Source: Metellina segmentata
Lineage: Eukaryota > Arthropoda > Arachnida > Araneae > Tetragnathidae
Direction: 5' to 3'
NCBI GenBank assembly: GCA_947359465.1
Contig: OX375877.1
Coordinates: 70,816,698-70,880,697 of the forward strand
DNA: 64,000 nucleotides
Shown here: positions 1-11,975 of the stretch, in pieces
How the letters are laid out: each line of letters begins with the position of its first letter
Position numbering within the stretch: the stretch's first letter is position 1
Program-made: the position numbers and the translations under genes
Notes under the pieces: generated by a model
The model's database searches: none
What the model saw: only the letters and a program-made list of their open reading frames with translations
What the model was told of the DNA's origin: nothing

Positions 1-979
1 AATTAAAATTTAATATTTTGGAAAATAATTTATTAACAACATTATCATGATACAAAACAAGGTGAGCCGATAAACATGGAGCAGAGCACATGTTTAAGTC
101 ATTCTTATTAGAGCTAAGTATTAAAATTTGATATGAATTGAATGAATAAACGGTATTTGTGTACAATCTATACACATGTGCATGAACTGTCTTTCAGTGA
201 CGCAATAGATGCATGACATCGTTAATTAGACGATAAAAAAGTTTTGTCAGCTACATTCCAAAAAATTAAACAATTGGTAAGCATGCAGGGTAGCAAGTTG
301 TGTTTGACGTACTTCTGAAAAATAACCTTCGCATACCTCATTTGTTTTAGGGGATGTATCGTAATCTTCAAATTGTCTCCAAACCTACGATCTGCATTAA
401 AAGTGAGTAAAACAAATGTTTCGGTAAATGAGATTTATAAGTAAAACTCAAGTTGATTGGTTAATTGAAAGTTAATTTTTGATTCAACTTGTATCCGCGG
501 TGGATTAAGCTTAGGCTGAAAATCGAAAGTAATTATCAGTAAGTTGAAGATTTAAAAAGTACACGTAAAGAACGAAACGCAGTTTGTTTACCTAGGAATG
601 GAATGGACACTTTAGCTTAAGGTCACAATTAGAGTACAATATTTCTGTGTTCAGATGGGAGGCAAAATGTTATAAATCACATTTTTAATTTTTCGTGAGA
701 GCAATTTAAGATTTAACATGTGGTTCTTGACTTATTACTATTTTCCACCTTTGTTTTCTCATAAACTGAAAGAGAAAGACTTATGGCATTTTATCACCTT
801 CTAAACATTAACAAACCAGACTCCACGATGGGACTTACTCAATTTTTTGGGAAAAGTGACTTACAACATTTTGCCATCTGAGCACAGATTTAGACTTGGC
901 AACTAGTTGAATTTACTTCGCACTGGGATTAATACCAAGGGCAAGATAAGGGACAACACTTTGTCAATTTGTATCACAG

Positions 980-1172
980 TCAGAAGAGAGTTCAACACGT
1001 GAGCTGGCTCCCACTGTCCAAACTTTCTCACCTTCCTTCCTTCGAATGGAAGCAGACCCCTCCGTACCGAGTTACTGAAAACCTACAGCGGATTAGCCAA
1101 GACTAGGGAAAGCCAAACTTTCTCACCACACCGACGTGAGAATATTTGAGGCCACGATAGAGTTAATATGCA
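980..1172 (-). repeat. Degraded tRNA-derived SINE remnant
   Basis: Pieces of the SINE body found more completely at 11585-11975 and 31150-31485 are recognisable: a stretch like 'gagctggctcccactgtcc' followed, after a gap, by 'tgaggccacgatagagttaa'. The tRNA-like head is not preserved. Orientation is inferred from the better copies. Confidence 0.4.
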
Positions 1173-1569
1173 AAAGCTTCCACGACACGACGGCACGGTA
1201 TTTGGTTTGAATTTTGAAATTATAAAACTCCAGTTACTAATCTGCGACTCTACGGACTGGGATACCGTTGTCGGTATTTGTTGGGATGCTGCGATATATT
1301 CTTTTAAGGCATTATATAAATGTTGTAAATTCGAATTGAAATTTCTTCATTTACTATGTTGTGAGGTTCTCTGACCAGACACCAAAGAGTGCTGGCCAGT
1401 AAGAACGAGTGGATCATCAGTGGAACTGAAGTGGTAGTATTCGAAGAAGTGTCGTCCGGGTCTTAAAGGAGTTTAAGAATTTTTGAAAAAAGGGAACTCG
1501 AAAAATGTAAATGGCGGAGGGGGAAGTTGAATTAGCATCGCATTCGTGCGACACAGTGGACTATGGGCG

Positions 1570-1705
1570 AAGGTCCTGGAACATTCCTGAAGGGAAAGAT
1601 TCTAAGACAAGACCTCGATAGCTTTGAACCGGGGTCAAATGTCAAGCCAACACCTGAGCTGACGCCCCACTCTCCAAACTTTTATACCACGTGAATGAGA
1701 GGACC
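1570..1705 (-). repeat. Degraded SINE body fragment
   Basis: The order of blocks ('gaagggaaagattctaagac', a 'gaaccggggtcaaatgtcaa' block, then 'ctgagctgacgccccactct') follows the SINE body at 31195-31325. No head with a B box is visible here. Confidence 0.45.
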
Positions 1706-2409
1706 ATAGAGGAGAGATAAGGACAAGAGAGAGCATCCCCATTCTAGATGGTCGAAATATCTGTACGAGTAACTTCACGTTTTAGCCCAAGCTTAAACTA
1801 GATTTGGCTTCATATCACCATGTAACGTAAACAATATTGGCGATACCTTCTTCTAAGTAATGTAAACATTATCGGTCTTTCAGCATTTTGAACCAAATTA
1901 GTACAAGAATAAACGAATTATACTTATTTTGTAAAAAATACGGCCTTCGTGATTAAATAGATAATTTCGACTTAAAGTATTTGCTGTGCGATTTTGGGTA
2001 TTTTGAACCACTATTTCATAAAAGCAAAGTTTCGTAACATACCAATCTTTGCTACTTTGCTGACTTAAAATGCAACAAAAGATTTTTAAATAACAGTGAA
2101 AAACAGTAAGAAATTCAGTGTGATATTAAGGATTTTAGATCTCTAAAAAAAGTAGATAAGTAAAAAATAACACACATGTGAAATGAGTAGGGTGATCCTT
2201 TAGTTCCTCTCTCCTTGCAATTGTATGCAAAACAATATTCAATCATTTTTTTTTACAAATTTTTCTGCTTTCAACGCGTCAATTTGCCGTCCTTATGCTA
2301 AATCCTATAGAGAACATTCTCAGAATCGACGAAGCGTCGGTACGCAGCCTGGTTTTACTCGGATAATATTCTGGCAACTTCCTTTGCGCTCTCTCCATCT
2401 TTATCTCTC

Positions 2410-2600
2410 CTCTATAGTGAGAACATTTGAGGCCATGACAGGTTTAACGAGCATCAGCCTAACCACCTCCTCTCCATCGCAGATGACGTTTTTTGTTGGT
2501 TTCGAACTCAACCCCCCTGGTGGTTAATCCGCTACTCTTCCAACCGGGCTCAGCAGCATCCATATATCTTACGGGAAGATCTTCGGGAATCGTATCCATG
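2410..2600 (-). repeat. Degraded SINE fragment with tRNA-like head
   Basis: The block 'catttgaggccatgacaggt' matches the SINE body, and 'ggtttcgaactcaac' lies where the reversed B box of the tRNA-like head sits in other copies. Diverged; boundaries are approximate. Confidence 0.4.
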
Positions 2601-2764
2601 CGACTGAACTGTTGCTTTTGATCCGAAATGTAATTAAAGGAAAAAACTACGTCCCTCGGAATGAAATAGAGAGGAATTAACACACACACACCGCACCAAA
2701 GCCATACTTATAAAGAAAGGAAGTGAAATAACCATTTTTCATTCATTTTAATCCGAATTTATGT

Positions 2765-2860
2765 AAAATAGGTTGGTTGGGATGTAATGGCACAAGAGTC
2801 ATATTTAGACAATCTGCGCCAAACACCACCAGATAGACGTCAAGTAATGGATGACGCACA
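2765..2860 (+). repeat. Dispersed repeat ('ggttggtt...caagagtcatat' family)
   Basis: Begins 'aggttggttgggatgtaatg' followed by 'gcacaagagtcatatttaga' and a block on 'caatctgcgccaaacaccac'. Related copies start near 11315 and 32432. No coding capacity seen; the class is unknown. Confidence 0.4.
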
Positions 2861-3713
2861 CAATCAGTTTCAATGCCAGATAAGGAAGAAATACACCAGG
2901 GTAAATTCAAATTTCGGAACCCCTGATCAAGACAATGCAGTTGGTTAGCCTGATTTACTGTATTGTTCGAAGTGATTTTTTAGAATGGCATTTTCCTTAT
3001 TGTTATGATACGTGATGCATGATAGTTAAAATAGTTTCTGAGCCTGTCAACATAAAAAATGATTTTATAATCCAGTTTAAAAAAAGCTGTTTTTCTTTTA
3101 ATGTTATCTCCCACAAATTTTGATTCTTGTCTATTTATCCATTGTTTCGGTAAGTTTCGAAGAGCCCAAGAAGAATTCTATGAAAATCGATTTTCTCCGA
3201 ATAATAAACATTGAACAATGTTTTTTAGAAATTTTCTGTAATGTACTAGACAGTGTTAGAAGTTCTACAGTTTTCTTTGTCATAAAGAGCGAGTTTCATG
3301 AAAGCCTAGACACTACAATTCAGGTTGATTTTGCAAATTTTTACGATATATATTATAATCCATCTTTAAACAATATATAGGATAGAAATACAAATGATTT
3401 TAGTTACATTCTTCGGTAAAATATTCCCCAGGGGTTTGCGTTCTAGTGAAGTGAACTAGGGTATCACAATACGATGTACCTTTGTGATCTTACCTCAATC
3501 TCGTTTTACCTTCCCTTTTTTTTATTTTTACTATTTTTCACCCTTATTGTTTGTGTGTATGTTCATTCACTTGACGTTGTTGGGATCCGATTTCCCAAAT
3601 CACCCTTCCTCCACGAAATTAAAACCAACCAATTTTTAGCAAAATAAGTCTTTCTGCTGCACAAATACATTGGTTCAGTGAGAGATCACATGGGCTTTGT
3701 GTGATCAATCAAC

Positions 3714-3790
3714 AAATGAAGTGGAAAGTGTGGAAATGAAGAATGAAGTGGAAAGTGTGGAAATGAAGAATGAAGTGGAAAGAGCGCAAA
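3714..3790. repeat. 27-bp minisatellite, about 2.8 units
   Basis: The unit 'aatgaagtggaaagtgtgg' + 'aaatgaag' is repeated in tandem with almost no divergence. It reads as a heptad-like peptide in one frame (NEVESVEMK), but that frame is only 60 codons long and has no supporting context. Confidence 0.6.
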
Positions 3791-4235
3791 GGCATAACTT
3801 TTTTTTCATGAAAGTACAGTTCATAACTAATTTTTGTGTAGTATGTTTTGTTGCTTTGTGCTCCCAAAACGTTCTTTAGAAACTGAACTGAAATTATAAC
3901 CTGAATTAGAAACTGAAATTTGGAATTATACGTGCAAAAATAAAATTTGGGTTCAGGATGGAACAAAAGGATATTAGAGCTAAGAGAGCTAGTATATATT
4001 AAAAGATGTGGAATCCAAGGTTCTATTTTTAACCCTAAAAGCTCTTTTGACGAGATATCTCGTCCATCAAGATCTGGCCAGTTTTCGACCAATGACGAGA
4101 TTCCTCGTTAAGACAACCACCAGCAGGGTTAAGAAAATTAAGGGTAAAAACCAGGATCAAGATTGATGCTGAAAACTACCAATAGATTATAGACATTTTC
4201 CATGAACTTAAAATATTAGTATTTTTTAATTGCAG

Positions 4236-4313
4236 GCAGTGGGAACGATGGAGTACTCTAAATTTCTGGCTGGCGAAATTGAAAAGCTGGATAAATTACT
4301 CGCTTCTGCTAAG
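4236..4313 (+). CDS. Orphan exon of an unrecognised gene
   Basis: A 78-nt segment follows an AT-rich pyrimidine run ending 'ttttttaattgcag' and ends at AAG|GTCAGT, a strong donor. In phase 0 it reads AVGT then MEYSKFLAGEIEKLDKLL and ASAK, with an ATG at 4248 in acceptable context (aacgATGg). The peptide is amphipathic and helix-like, and codon use looks like coding sequence. I do not recognise the protein. It ends in phase 0, so it cannot join directly to the phase-1 exons from 16728 onward. A possible partner is an open stretch at 7381-7506 that begins in phase 0 after an AG and ends in a stop (reading QLDATENQKIDPWKM...), but its acceptor is weak. It could also be chance; the paired splice sites are the main support. 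Confidence 0.4.
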
Positions 4314-5424
4314 GTCAGTGAAAAGCTTCGTCCGAAATCTCATGCTGTTGGAGGTGCCTCATAAGTGATTATTTTACGTGGTGTCACTTCGAGTTTTACT
4401 CTAATTCGTAAAAGAATAAAAAAACTTTTTCTTGCATTTTTACATGCTGATTTTGTGTCTCTACTGATTCTAATTCTGGAACATTGTATTTTAACCGCAT
4501 ACACGCGCATTCAATAGATATCATATAATCTTGGAGTTCGTCAAATGAGCGAGCACTTCACTCACAAAATAGGTGAAAAGAACAGACATTGCGTAGTCTG
4601 ATTGTTCTCTTCATACCGTCGGAATACTGTAAGGATATACTTTTCCCATTGTTTTATGCATAAACATGTCTGGCCTTGTGTGAAAACAGAAGTTTATCTC
4701 GATAACCTGTTTTTCGTCCCGAATTTGCATACTTATATATCACCTTTTCATAAAGTCCATTATATTGCATCTCTTTTTCAATGTAAGCTTTTTACCAACC
4801 GCAATTTCACCCAGCAATGTCATTTATTAACAAAGGGGTCAGGATTGCTTAGACAGTCTCGAGCAGAGATCTTTTACTCAATCATCTCAATCAATAATGA
4901 AATTATACTTGTCTGGTTTCGAATTATTTCCACAATCTCGTTTTCAACACTATTTCACTTACTTAGTAGGAATACTAATACTCGTATTGTGAATGAAGGG
5001 TAGAGAAAATTTCAGACATGTGAAGAGCTTGATCAATAAAAGAAGCGTAACGATTGTTGACAAACCCAATACACTGCCCTCTACACATTTTTGTACTTCT
5101 CAACATGAACCATGCATGCTTTCAGACAAATTACGCGAATGATAAAGGAATAATTAAAAACAGTTTGTATTTATTAAGCAAATGGAACTGATATTACTAG
5201 AGCTCGGATCGATATGCAAAAATATGACCTAAAATATGCATTATACCCAAAAATATGCGAGACTGCAACAAAAAAATTTCATTCCCTCAAAAGTGTAGTG
5301 AAGAGGATAAAATGAAAATGAGCCACACTTTTATTGAGTTAATACACAATTTTATTTATTAATCGCTTCACCTACTGTCCTGGCGATCGTGGAGTGATTT
5401 GTTTTTTCCAACTCTTTACATAAA

Positions 5425-5790
5425 TTACGTATCGCCAGCAGGGGTCAATTGTTTCATCCACATCCAGATGGGGGAATCATCTATCTCATTTTTTATTCTT
5501 GGTATCACCTTCTCGTACACTGGCATAATGTAGTTCTTTCTGAGTGTCGATTCAAGAGGAATTTCTTTACCTGTGTACTTCTTCAAGAAGGCTCTTAACT
5601 GTTCATTCTCCAACTTATAAAGAGCAATATTGGATTTCAACATTGCCTTGATCTTGGTACATCTCGTTCTTCTCCAAAAATTTGGACACTGATTCAAACT
5701 TTTGAAAAAATTACATGTCTTGCTTGAGCTACAAATATATATTAAATACTTAATATATGTTTGGGTGACACACCCATATATCTTAAACAA
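5425..5790 (-). pseudogene. hAT transposase N-terminal fragment (CGGBP1-like)
   Basis: The reading frame contains KSNIALYKLENEQLRAFLKK, then IPLESTLRKNYIMPVYEKV, then a stretch ending IDDSPIWMWM. This layout is that of CGGBP1 and the hAT transposases related to it, just before the first catalytic Asp block (normally ...IW-x-DETTD). The catalytic part is missing: after WMWM the frame runs into KQLTPAGDT and stops. The upstream part, SSKTCNFFKSLNQCPNFWRR, is not recognisable. Similar tgcaaaaatatgca-rich sequence at 5205-5275 may be an element end, but no matching second terminus was found. Non-functional fragment. Confidence 0.6.
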
Positions 5791-5799
5791 TAAATATGA

Positions 5800-7650
5800 A
5801 ATGAAACAACTTTAAATATTTTTTTTCTTTCAAGAATACATGTGTAAAAAATTCCTGTCTCCTTAACAGTCCAAATGCAAATGCTATAATTATAGGATAT
5901 GAGTTAGAAAAACTTTGTTTCGAAGAAAGCTATTGAAAACAGTCCAAACAGAATATTTTTTCAATTTAAATTTTGTAATCTTGAGATCAAATGAGTGAAA
6001 CTAATCAAGAAGTGTATTTGTTTACAAAAAATTACTTTAGTTAAATCTTAATACTTATTATTGATAACTGCTTTTACTAAATTTATATCTACTACTAGTC
6101 TCCCCAAACAGTGGCGAGATTATATTAAGTAGGCGATCAAACAAGAGATTTGATTCCTAAGAAACTATATTATGAAAATAAAAACACTAGGTTATAAGGG
6201 CGAATAATTTCCATAATAAACAACGTAATTGATTTATCCAACAACCCACTCGCATTTTAAACAAATGCATAGTCATCAACTCTTTCTATTTGACGAGTTT
6301 TAGAGTCAGTAATCATTTTATATTGTAAAAAATCATAACAAATTGATTGACTAAATTTCAAATAAATGTAAACATATATAATTTGTTTACATGGGGGTAC
6401 ATCTTATGCCGCCTGCTTCTTATATCAACCAATTCTTCGAAGTAGTTACAATATAGACAGATAAAGTATTACAAAAAGATTTATACATTAATATATTGAA
6501 TGTCAATATTATTTAGAATATATATATAAAAAAAAATCAAACGGAAAATCATAACACTCAGCGAGAAAAAAAAATGGCGATAACGTAGTAGGGTTGCTCG
6601 AAAAATTGAGAAGGATTGCAAGTTTCCACAGCCTTTTGTTCTCAAAGCACTTTACATCGTCAACTCGCCAAGGGGTGCTGAAAGCGTGAGGGTTTTCGCG
6701 GAAGCGTCCCCCTTCAATCCAGCAGTGATCCAAATGGGGATGGATTGTGAAGCAATCCCCTACTCCTCATTGTTGAAAAGTATAGTTAGTAAAGCGAACT
6801 GATTCCGTAGATCTAGCCGTGTATGATAGTTTGAACGAAAATAGGTCTATCTTTAAAAACTGCCGAATCATACTTGAACATGCGAATTAGATGCAATTCA
6901 AGTAGATGTTCTGACTCAAATTGTTGTAATATGACGGGGTGTGAACTTTTGTCATGCACATCTTTGGAAATAAGTATTAACATAGTAATAGTAACATAGT
7001 AAAGTAAGAAGTACACAAAATGTTATACATTTTAGGATTATGAAAACATGAAATATGTATATAGATGCTATATTCATAATAAACGGATTGCAAGTTATGA
7101 AATGTGAGTAACACTTTGCCATCAATAGATGTAAGCAATTAAGAAAGTGTAGCTCGGATGTTATGAGTGAGCCTGCTGGTGATAATAAACATTACCTAAT
7201 CATGCGTTATAGCAACGCGACTATAACTTTACAGGAAATCAAACGCACGATTGAGTTAAGAAATGCTTAATGGCTCTATCCTAATAACAATATTTAGTAT
7301 TTAGTTTAGCATTGTTCAATTTACCAAGAAAGAAATTATTACAAGACATTAACTTTTCATTCTTGCAACTTTAAAGGAAGCAACTTGATGCTACTGAAAA
7401 TCAGAAAATTGACCCTTGGAAAATGATTTGTCAACTACCACTGCATATGAAAACGCTTTGTTACACTGGGTTCATTCATACAAATAGGTTTCAAATGCCC
7501 TATTAACATATCCAGACAACATCATGTTTTTCGTGGAAAACTACATTCAGAAATGCCGAATCACTCCAAGGACATTTAAGATAATAATAGTTATTTTATT
7601 TATGTCTGTACTTCCTATTCACAGAGTTATATAAGGCAATTGTTTCACTA
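5800..7650. other. No gene recognised (5800-7650)
   Basis: AT-rich, with only short open frames and no domain that I recognise. 6509-6760 is locally GC-richer and may be an old repeat. 7381-7506 is an open stretch that might pair with the orphan exon at 4236. Confidence 0.35.
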
Positions 7651-7675
7651 GTTCGACTTCTATTTCTGTTGTTGT

Positions 7676-7885
7676 TACTTATTCCTCTTGGTCTACCGTC
7701 TGTGATAGACCAAGTCCAGCAAGTCACTCGTACTCGAAGAAATTATTAGGTCATCAAGATTCTGGAATAAGTCTGAATGGCTCATTCCAGTACAGGAAAG
7801 ACTTCCCTTTCTGTTATTGCTTATTCCTCCTTGCCTAGCCACCTGCTAGATCAAGTCCAGCAAGAAACTCGTTTTCAATGAAATT
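7676..7885 (+). repeat. Two diverged direct copies of a ~50-bp unit
   Basis: The blocks at 7680-7731 and 7807-7875 both run 'ttattcct...' through 'tagaccaagtccagcaag' or 'tagatcaagtccagcaag' to 'actcg'. No coding potential seen; part of a dispersed repeat. Confidence 0.45.
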
Positions 7886-8084
7886 ATTATATCACTAGCA
7901 AAATACCCGACCTTACTCGGTTTGAATTGGTTTACTCTGGATTGATGATCAAAATATATAATGACTTACGTTATTGGTAGAATAAAATAATATTTTAACA
8001 CCTTTCGCCTTCTTTATAATTTCTACAACTTACTTTGGACACATATGCATGCTACACATGCATATCCATTCATGTAAAACATTT

Positions 8085-8180
8085 CACATACATTGCACCC
8101 TTGCTGTATGACAAAGATACAAAATGACGAAGGGTGACACTAAGGTTACTACTCCAAAAGACGATTTTGAGGGAGATTTA
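8085..8180 (+). repeat. Dispersed repeat shared with 57885-57970
   Basis: 'tacaaaatgacgaagggtga' followed by 'aaaagacga' a short distance on occurs here and again near 57908-57950. The family is unknown. Confidence 0.4.
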
Positions 8181-8397
8181 GAATTCCCTTTCTTAAGTTC
8201 TTTTCATGTTCAACTCAATTAATGAAAACGACTATTTACAGCGAGCGGTCTCATAGTCAACAAAACAATATTTTTTTACTTGTGGCACTCTTGCATACGG
8301 GTATGCGATTTGTGAAATTTTGCAATCTTCTGTCATTATGACAAGGAATCTTTTAATGATTGAAAAGTTCTAGTTCGAATTTTTAAATATTTTTATT

Positions 8398-8438
8398 CTT
8401 TCAATAATGGCATTATTCTTTCAATAATGGCATAATTA
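8398..8438. repeat. 20-bp tandem duplication
   Basis: 'attctttcaataatggcatt' is present twice head to tail with one terminal difference. Confidence 0.6.
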
Positions 8439-9059
8439 CACTTAAAATTTGCTTTATTCTGACTTACCTGCCACTTTAAGTCGAATACTATGTGGATGTG
8501 GTACGTGTGATGAACAAGAAATACAGTTTATAAAAATAATAAATATTTAAAACAGAAAACAAAAGAAAACAGCGAAATAAAACAAAATAAAAGGTGTCGG
8601 GAAAAAGTTGTTCTAAAGATATTAATTTGTGATTCCTTTTTACCTCTTGATCTCGCAGTTGCCACAACTTGCAACTAAAAAGTGCGCAAAATTTAGAAAA
8701 GCGAAATTAATTCAGAGCAAAAGAAACAGAAAATATTACTGCACGTGATCAACCAACACGAGTTTCTGTTTCATTCCCCTTCGTTGAAAAAGATCGTCTG
8801 TTCCAAGTATTCGGAAATCGTTTATATTGCGCAAAGAACAAAAATAAGACTCGAAATGAATAAAGTATCAAAGCGGAAATACCATGAAAAAAATAATTTA
8901 TTTAAAGAATAATTGCTTTTTCAGCAGTACTGGTAAAGCAATCAAAGTAATCGTAATACTCAATATACATTTCCAATTTTTCCAAAACTACCAAATTATG
9001 GTTGATTTAAGTATACTTACTCAGTTGTTTTAGCATGAAATTAATCTAAATATAAAAAT

Positions 9060-10335
9060 AAAGAAATGTTTAATACGGCTTTCACTAAAGACACTTTGGA
9101 CTCAGTCCAACATAGAGCATCAAAAATTATCATTGGTGCAGTGTCCTCTACTAATAACACCAAGGCCGAACTCGAAAGCGGTCTTGTTTCCCTTGAAAAC
9201 AGACAGAAACTTGCTACTCTAAAATTCACTAACAAAATCAGAAGCCACGATAAGGACCACATTGCTCACAGAGCTTTCGATACTTGGACAGGTAAGTCAA
9301 GGCTTCAGAGTTCATCAACGCTGCAATTTGACAAAGACGTCAGAGGGGCCATCCATCTTGACCACTCCTCTCTGGACATTACTCAAGAACCACTTTTTCC
9401 TTCCAAGCCCCCTATGTATACTAAAATCAATTCTAACCTACTGGAACCATATTCAAAGAGAGAACCAACCCAAGTATTATTACAAAAATTCGAAGACACT
9501 GTTCGTTCACTTTCCAGAGAAAACAGCGCAATAGTCTACACAGATGGTCCCTCTGATGTTGACTGTAATAGAGGCGGCGCAGGCATCTCCATCACCTACC
9601 CCTCAGGAAATAACGTCAAACTCAAAATACCCACTGGCCAAATTGCTTCAAACTTCACTAGCGAATTAATCGCTATTAAAGAGTATCATACCCATTGTCG
9701 CTCTCATTCTCTAAACGACTCAATTAAAGAAATTGTAATCTTCTCAGACTCAAAATCAGCACTCGAAGCCATACTTAATGGTAAAACAACAATAACGCAA
9801 GAAATTAATACCCTTCTCCATTTACTAAATATACCTTGCACTCTCCAGTGGATCCCAGCTCATGTTGGAATTGAGGGGAACGAATGTGCAGATGCCCTTG
9901 CAAAGGAAGCACGCGACGAAGATCAACCTCGAATAGTCACCTGTGTAAGATGCGAATGCCGTCGCCAGGCGAAGGATCTACAACCAGCATTTTAGCAAGG
10001 CAACAATCCCCGATCTAAACTGCCCAAGAAACCACCTCTCCTCTACAATAGCTAGGCTACGTACTGGACATTTCAGAGGCATGAAGATTTCACGAACTAA
10101 TATAAAACCTATCCCATCTGCAGGTACTGTCCCAAATCGCAACTAACTCCAGATCATGTTTTTGACTGCCAGGTCATTATCGGTTCCCTCTTTCAACTTG
10201 GAGCACCCCCAATCGAAATCCTCCATTGCCATCGAGCTCCAGAACTTGCAGATCTTGTCACCAAGGCTTTTGGAGGACTCTAAACTTTTGCACTAGTACT
10301 GTATGCATAGACACAACAACAACAACAACTAAACT
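9060..10335 (+). mobile_element. 5'-truncated jockey-like non-LTR retrotransposon
   Basis: The copy starts inside the linker between reverse transcriptase and RNase H, contains the RNase H domain (see the CDS entry), then a decayed C-terminal part with a zinc-finger-like stretch, and ends at about 10335 in 'cacaacaacaacaacaacta', a CAA-repeat tail typical of this group in arthropods. Loss of everything upstream of the linker is the usual 5' truncation of target-primed reverse transcription. I could not identify a target-site duplication with confidence. Confidence 0.75.
9066..9995 (+). CDS. Non-LTR retrotransposon RNase H region
   Basis: An open frame of 309 codons. Residues 1-100 match the post-RT linker of jockey-type pols (LDSVQHRASKIIIGAVSST, then a LESGLVSLENRQKLATLKF block). 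From about residue 155 comes an RNase H domain with its acidic residues in order: YTDG, SELIAI, FSDSKSAL and the final WIPAHVGIEGNECADALAKE. The usual YTDGS is YTDGP here, a likely damaging change next to the first catalytic Asp. After DALAKEARDED the frame drifts and stops at 9995, while the expected continuation (LRTGHFRGMKI, near 10055) is in another frame. Remnant of the element, not a host gene. Confidence 0.8.
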   Translation: MFNTAFTKDTLDSVQHRASKIIIGAVSSTNNTKAELESGLVSLENRQKLATLKFTNKIRSHDKDHIAHRAFDTWTGKSRLQSSSTLQFDKDVRGAIHLDHSSLDITQEPLFPSKPPMYTKINSNLLEPYSKREPTQVLLQKFEDTVRSLSRENSAIVYTDGPSDVDCNRGGAGISITYPSGNNVKLKIPTGQIASNFTSELIAIKEYHTHCRSHSLNDSIKEIVIFSDSKSALEAILNGKTTITQEINTLLHLLNIPCTLQWIPAHVGIEGNECADALAKEARDEDQPRIVTCVRCECRRQAKDLQPAF

Positions 10336-11064
10336 AATAGATAATGTATAAAATGAAACATAATGCAGTGAAATATCTGGAACAGAATTTATCTGATGCA
10401 TGCACAAACACACAAACACAAAATCGAAAATAGAACAGGAAGACGGGCAGACAGATTTTCGCAACCGATTTCACTCACTAAATGAAGATAAGTACTCACT
10501 GTAAGCAAATTTCCATGAAAATACATTAAACCATGTGGACGTGTATAGGGCACATACATTCAGACAGAAAGACACCAAACGCACAAGAAGCGGATTTGGC
10601 ATCAGAAGGGTTTGCTGCGACGTACGTGACAGAAGAAATAAAGTATACAGAACAATTTTTCCTTAATTTTATCAAAATTTGGGCCGATTTTTTAAAAATC
10701 ATAAGTTACGATGGTCTGCAGTGTAAAGCGCACTCCTTGACACGTCTTTTTTTCTTTTCTAGCTACGGAACAACTTCCTTACACCTCCCAAATTACCACT
10801 AACACTTATAAATAAAACATCTTCAGTCAAACACAAAATATTTAACTTCAAAAGTTATCGACAGAATTCTGGAAATATGCCTTGGTTTTAAATAAAGTAA
10901 GTAAATAATTTTGATGTTTTATTATAAATACGTTTTCCATATTTAGCCGATAATTGTGTCTTAGGCCTGTTTTTGATTTTACTGTAGTTTTCAAAATTCG
11001 GACAAAATGCTTGTAGAACAATTTGCTTGGAGTTGTGTTGCAGAACACTGAATATAATTCAGGG

Positions 11065-11210
11065 TTATCCACACTATGATCAAAAACGCTGGTCTGTGCT
11101 TCGATAACCAATCGGTTAAGTCAATTCGTAAACCCACGTGATTTACCCTTCAGAGATCTTAAGGCAGCGTCTCCGCCCACATACTGTTTCTATTTCATTA
11201 GAAGGTCGAT
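11065..11210 (+). repeat. Dispersed repeat, copy 1 (with 34915-35055)
   Basis: Matching blocks with 34915-35055: 'tgatcaaaaacgctggtctg', 'gataaccaatcggttaagtc', 'gtaaacccacgtgatttacc', 'cttcagagatctta' and 'tctccgccca...tctatttcatta'. Roughly 75-80% similar by eye. Non-coding; the class is unknown. Confidence 0.5.
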
Positions 11211-11309
11211 GCATATTTGACCAAGCTTCGCCAAAAACTGAAGGGAATATCGCAAACTTTTTAAACTGAAGTTATTTTGTGACATCAGTCCCGTTATTTT
11301 ATTTGCACA

Positions 11310-11365
11310 ACATGGAGGTTGGTTGTGTTGGGTTGTACGGCGCAAGAGCCATATTTTGCATTTAT
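11310..11365 (+). repeat. Dispersed repeat of the 2765 family
   Basis: 'ggaggttggttgtgttgggt' followed by 'tgtacggcgcaagagccata' matches the start of the 2765 copy and the 32432 copy. Confidence 0.4.
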
Positions 11366-11584
11366 TTTAGTAAATGGACTTACATAAGGAAAATAATACT
11401 CACACACACAGAAAAGAGAGAGAGATATAACTATACACTCAGGAAGGAATCGAACTTTTCAACTGTAGTGCATTGTTTCAGGAATATGGTGATGTAACTG
11501 GATGAATGACAAAATGAGGTTGGATATAATTGTTTTCCATTAATAGTAAATGTATCGTACCGATTAGTGCGAACCACAGGTAAT

Positions 11585-11975
11585 GCTAATTTTTAATTAA
11601 CGTGCTACTAGAGCAACTCTATTGACGACGGTCCGGGATCAATTCCCTAAGAGAAAGATCCGATGATAACACCACGTAATTTTGAACCTAACTAACTAAC
11701 ACCAACACATACTCCCGTGCCTAGTGTCGTGAGACACTGTACCAGTTTAAATCGTAATGTTGAACCACGGTCAGATGACCTGAGCTGGCACACCACTCTC
11801 CAAACTTCTACACCAACCCAACGGCCACGACAGATTCAAGTGGCACCAGCCGCCTCTCAGCCGTACACTTACAAACATCTATGCACTGTCCCGGATTCGA
11901 ACCAGGAACTTTCCGATCTAGAGGCTAACTACCTAACAACCAGACCGGTTGGTCGGCGTGCGAATCAGGAAAAAA
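11585..11975 (-). repeat. tRNA-derived SINE, reverse orientation
   Basis: Read on the minus strand, the head is tRNA-like: an A-box-like segment (TGGTTGTTAGG), then a B box GGTTCGAATCC within 'cctggttcgaatccgggaca'. This is followed by a family-specific body ('gtgcca...ctcaggtc', 'ggttcaa', 'attacgtggtgttatc', 'gatctttctcttagggaatt') and a tail ending 'taattaaaaattagcattac'. The same order occurs at 31150-31485, 24810-25105 (plus strand) and 54345-55410 (interrupted). The RNA polymerase III promoter elements and the shared body define a SINE family. This is one of the more complete copies. Confidence 0.75.

Larger units (their letters stand above)
1..2200. other. No gene recognised (1-2200)
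   Basis: Apart from the SINE remnants, this is AT-rich sequence with scattered short open frames and no convincing splice-flanked exon, domain or RNA gene. Confidence 0.4.

Noticed and set aside
2225..2689. Open frames of 76-100 codons on both strands
   Set aside because: They overlap the SINE remnant at 2410-2600 and show no domain or splice context.
4236..4313. Treating this exon as the first exon of the micro-exon gene
   Set aside because: Its open frame with ATG ends in phase 0, whereas exon 16728 needs phase 1; the phase-1 reading of 4236-4313 has a stop.
11875..11905. GGTTCGAATCC-like sequence (reverse) suggesting a tRNA gene; also at 31420 and 55375
   Set aside because: No cloverleaf with paired acceptor stem or CCA-side pairing can be drawn, and the same body follows each copy. 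These are SINE heads.
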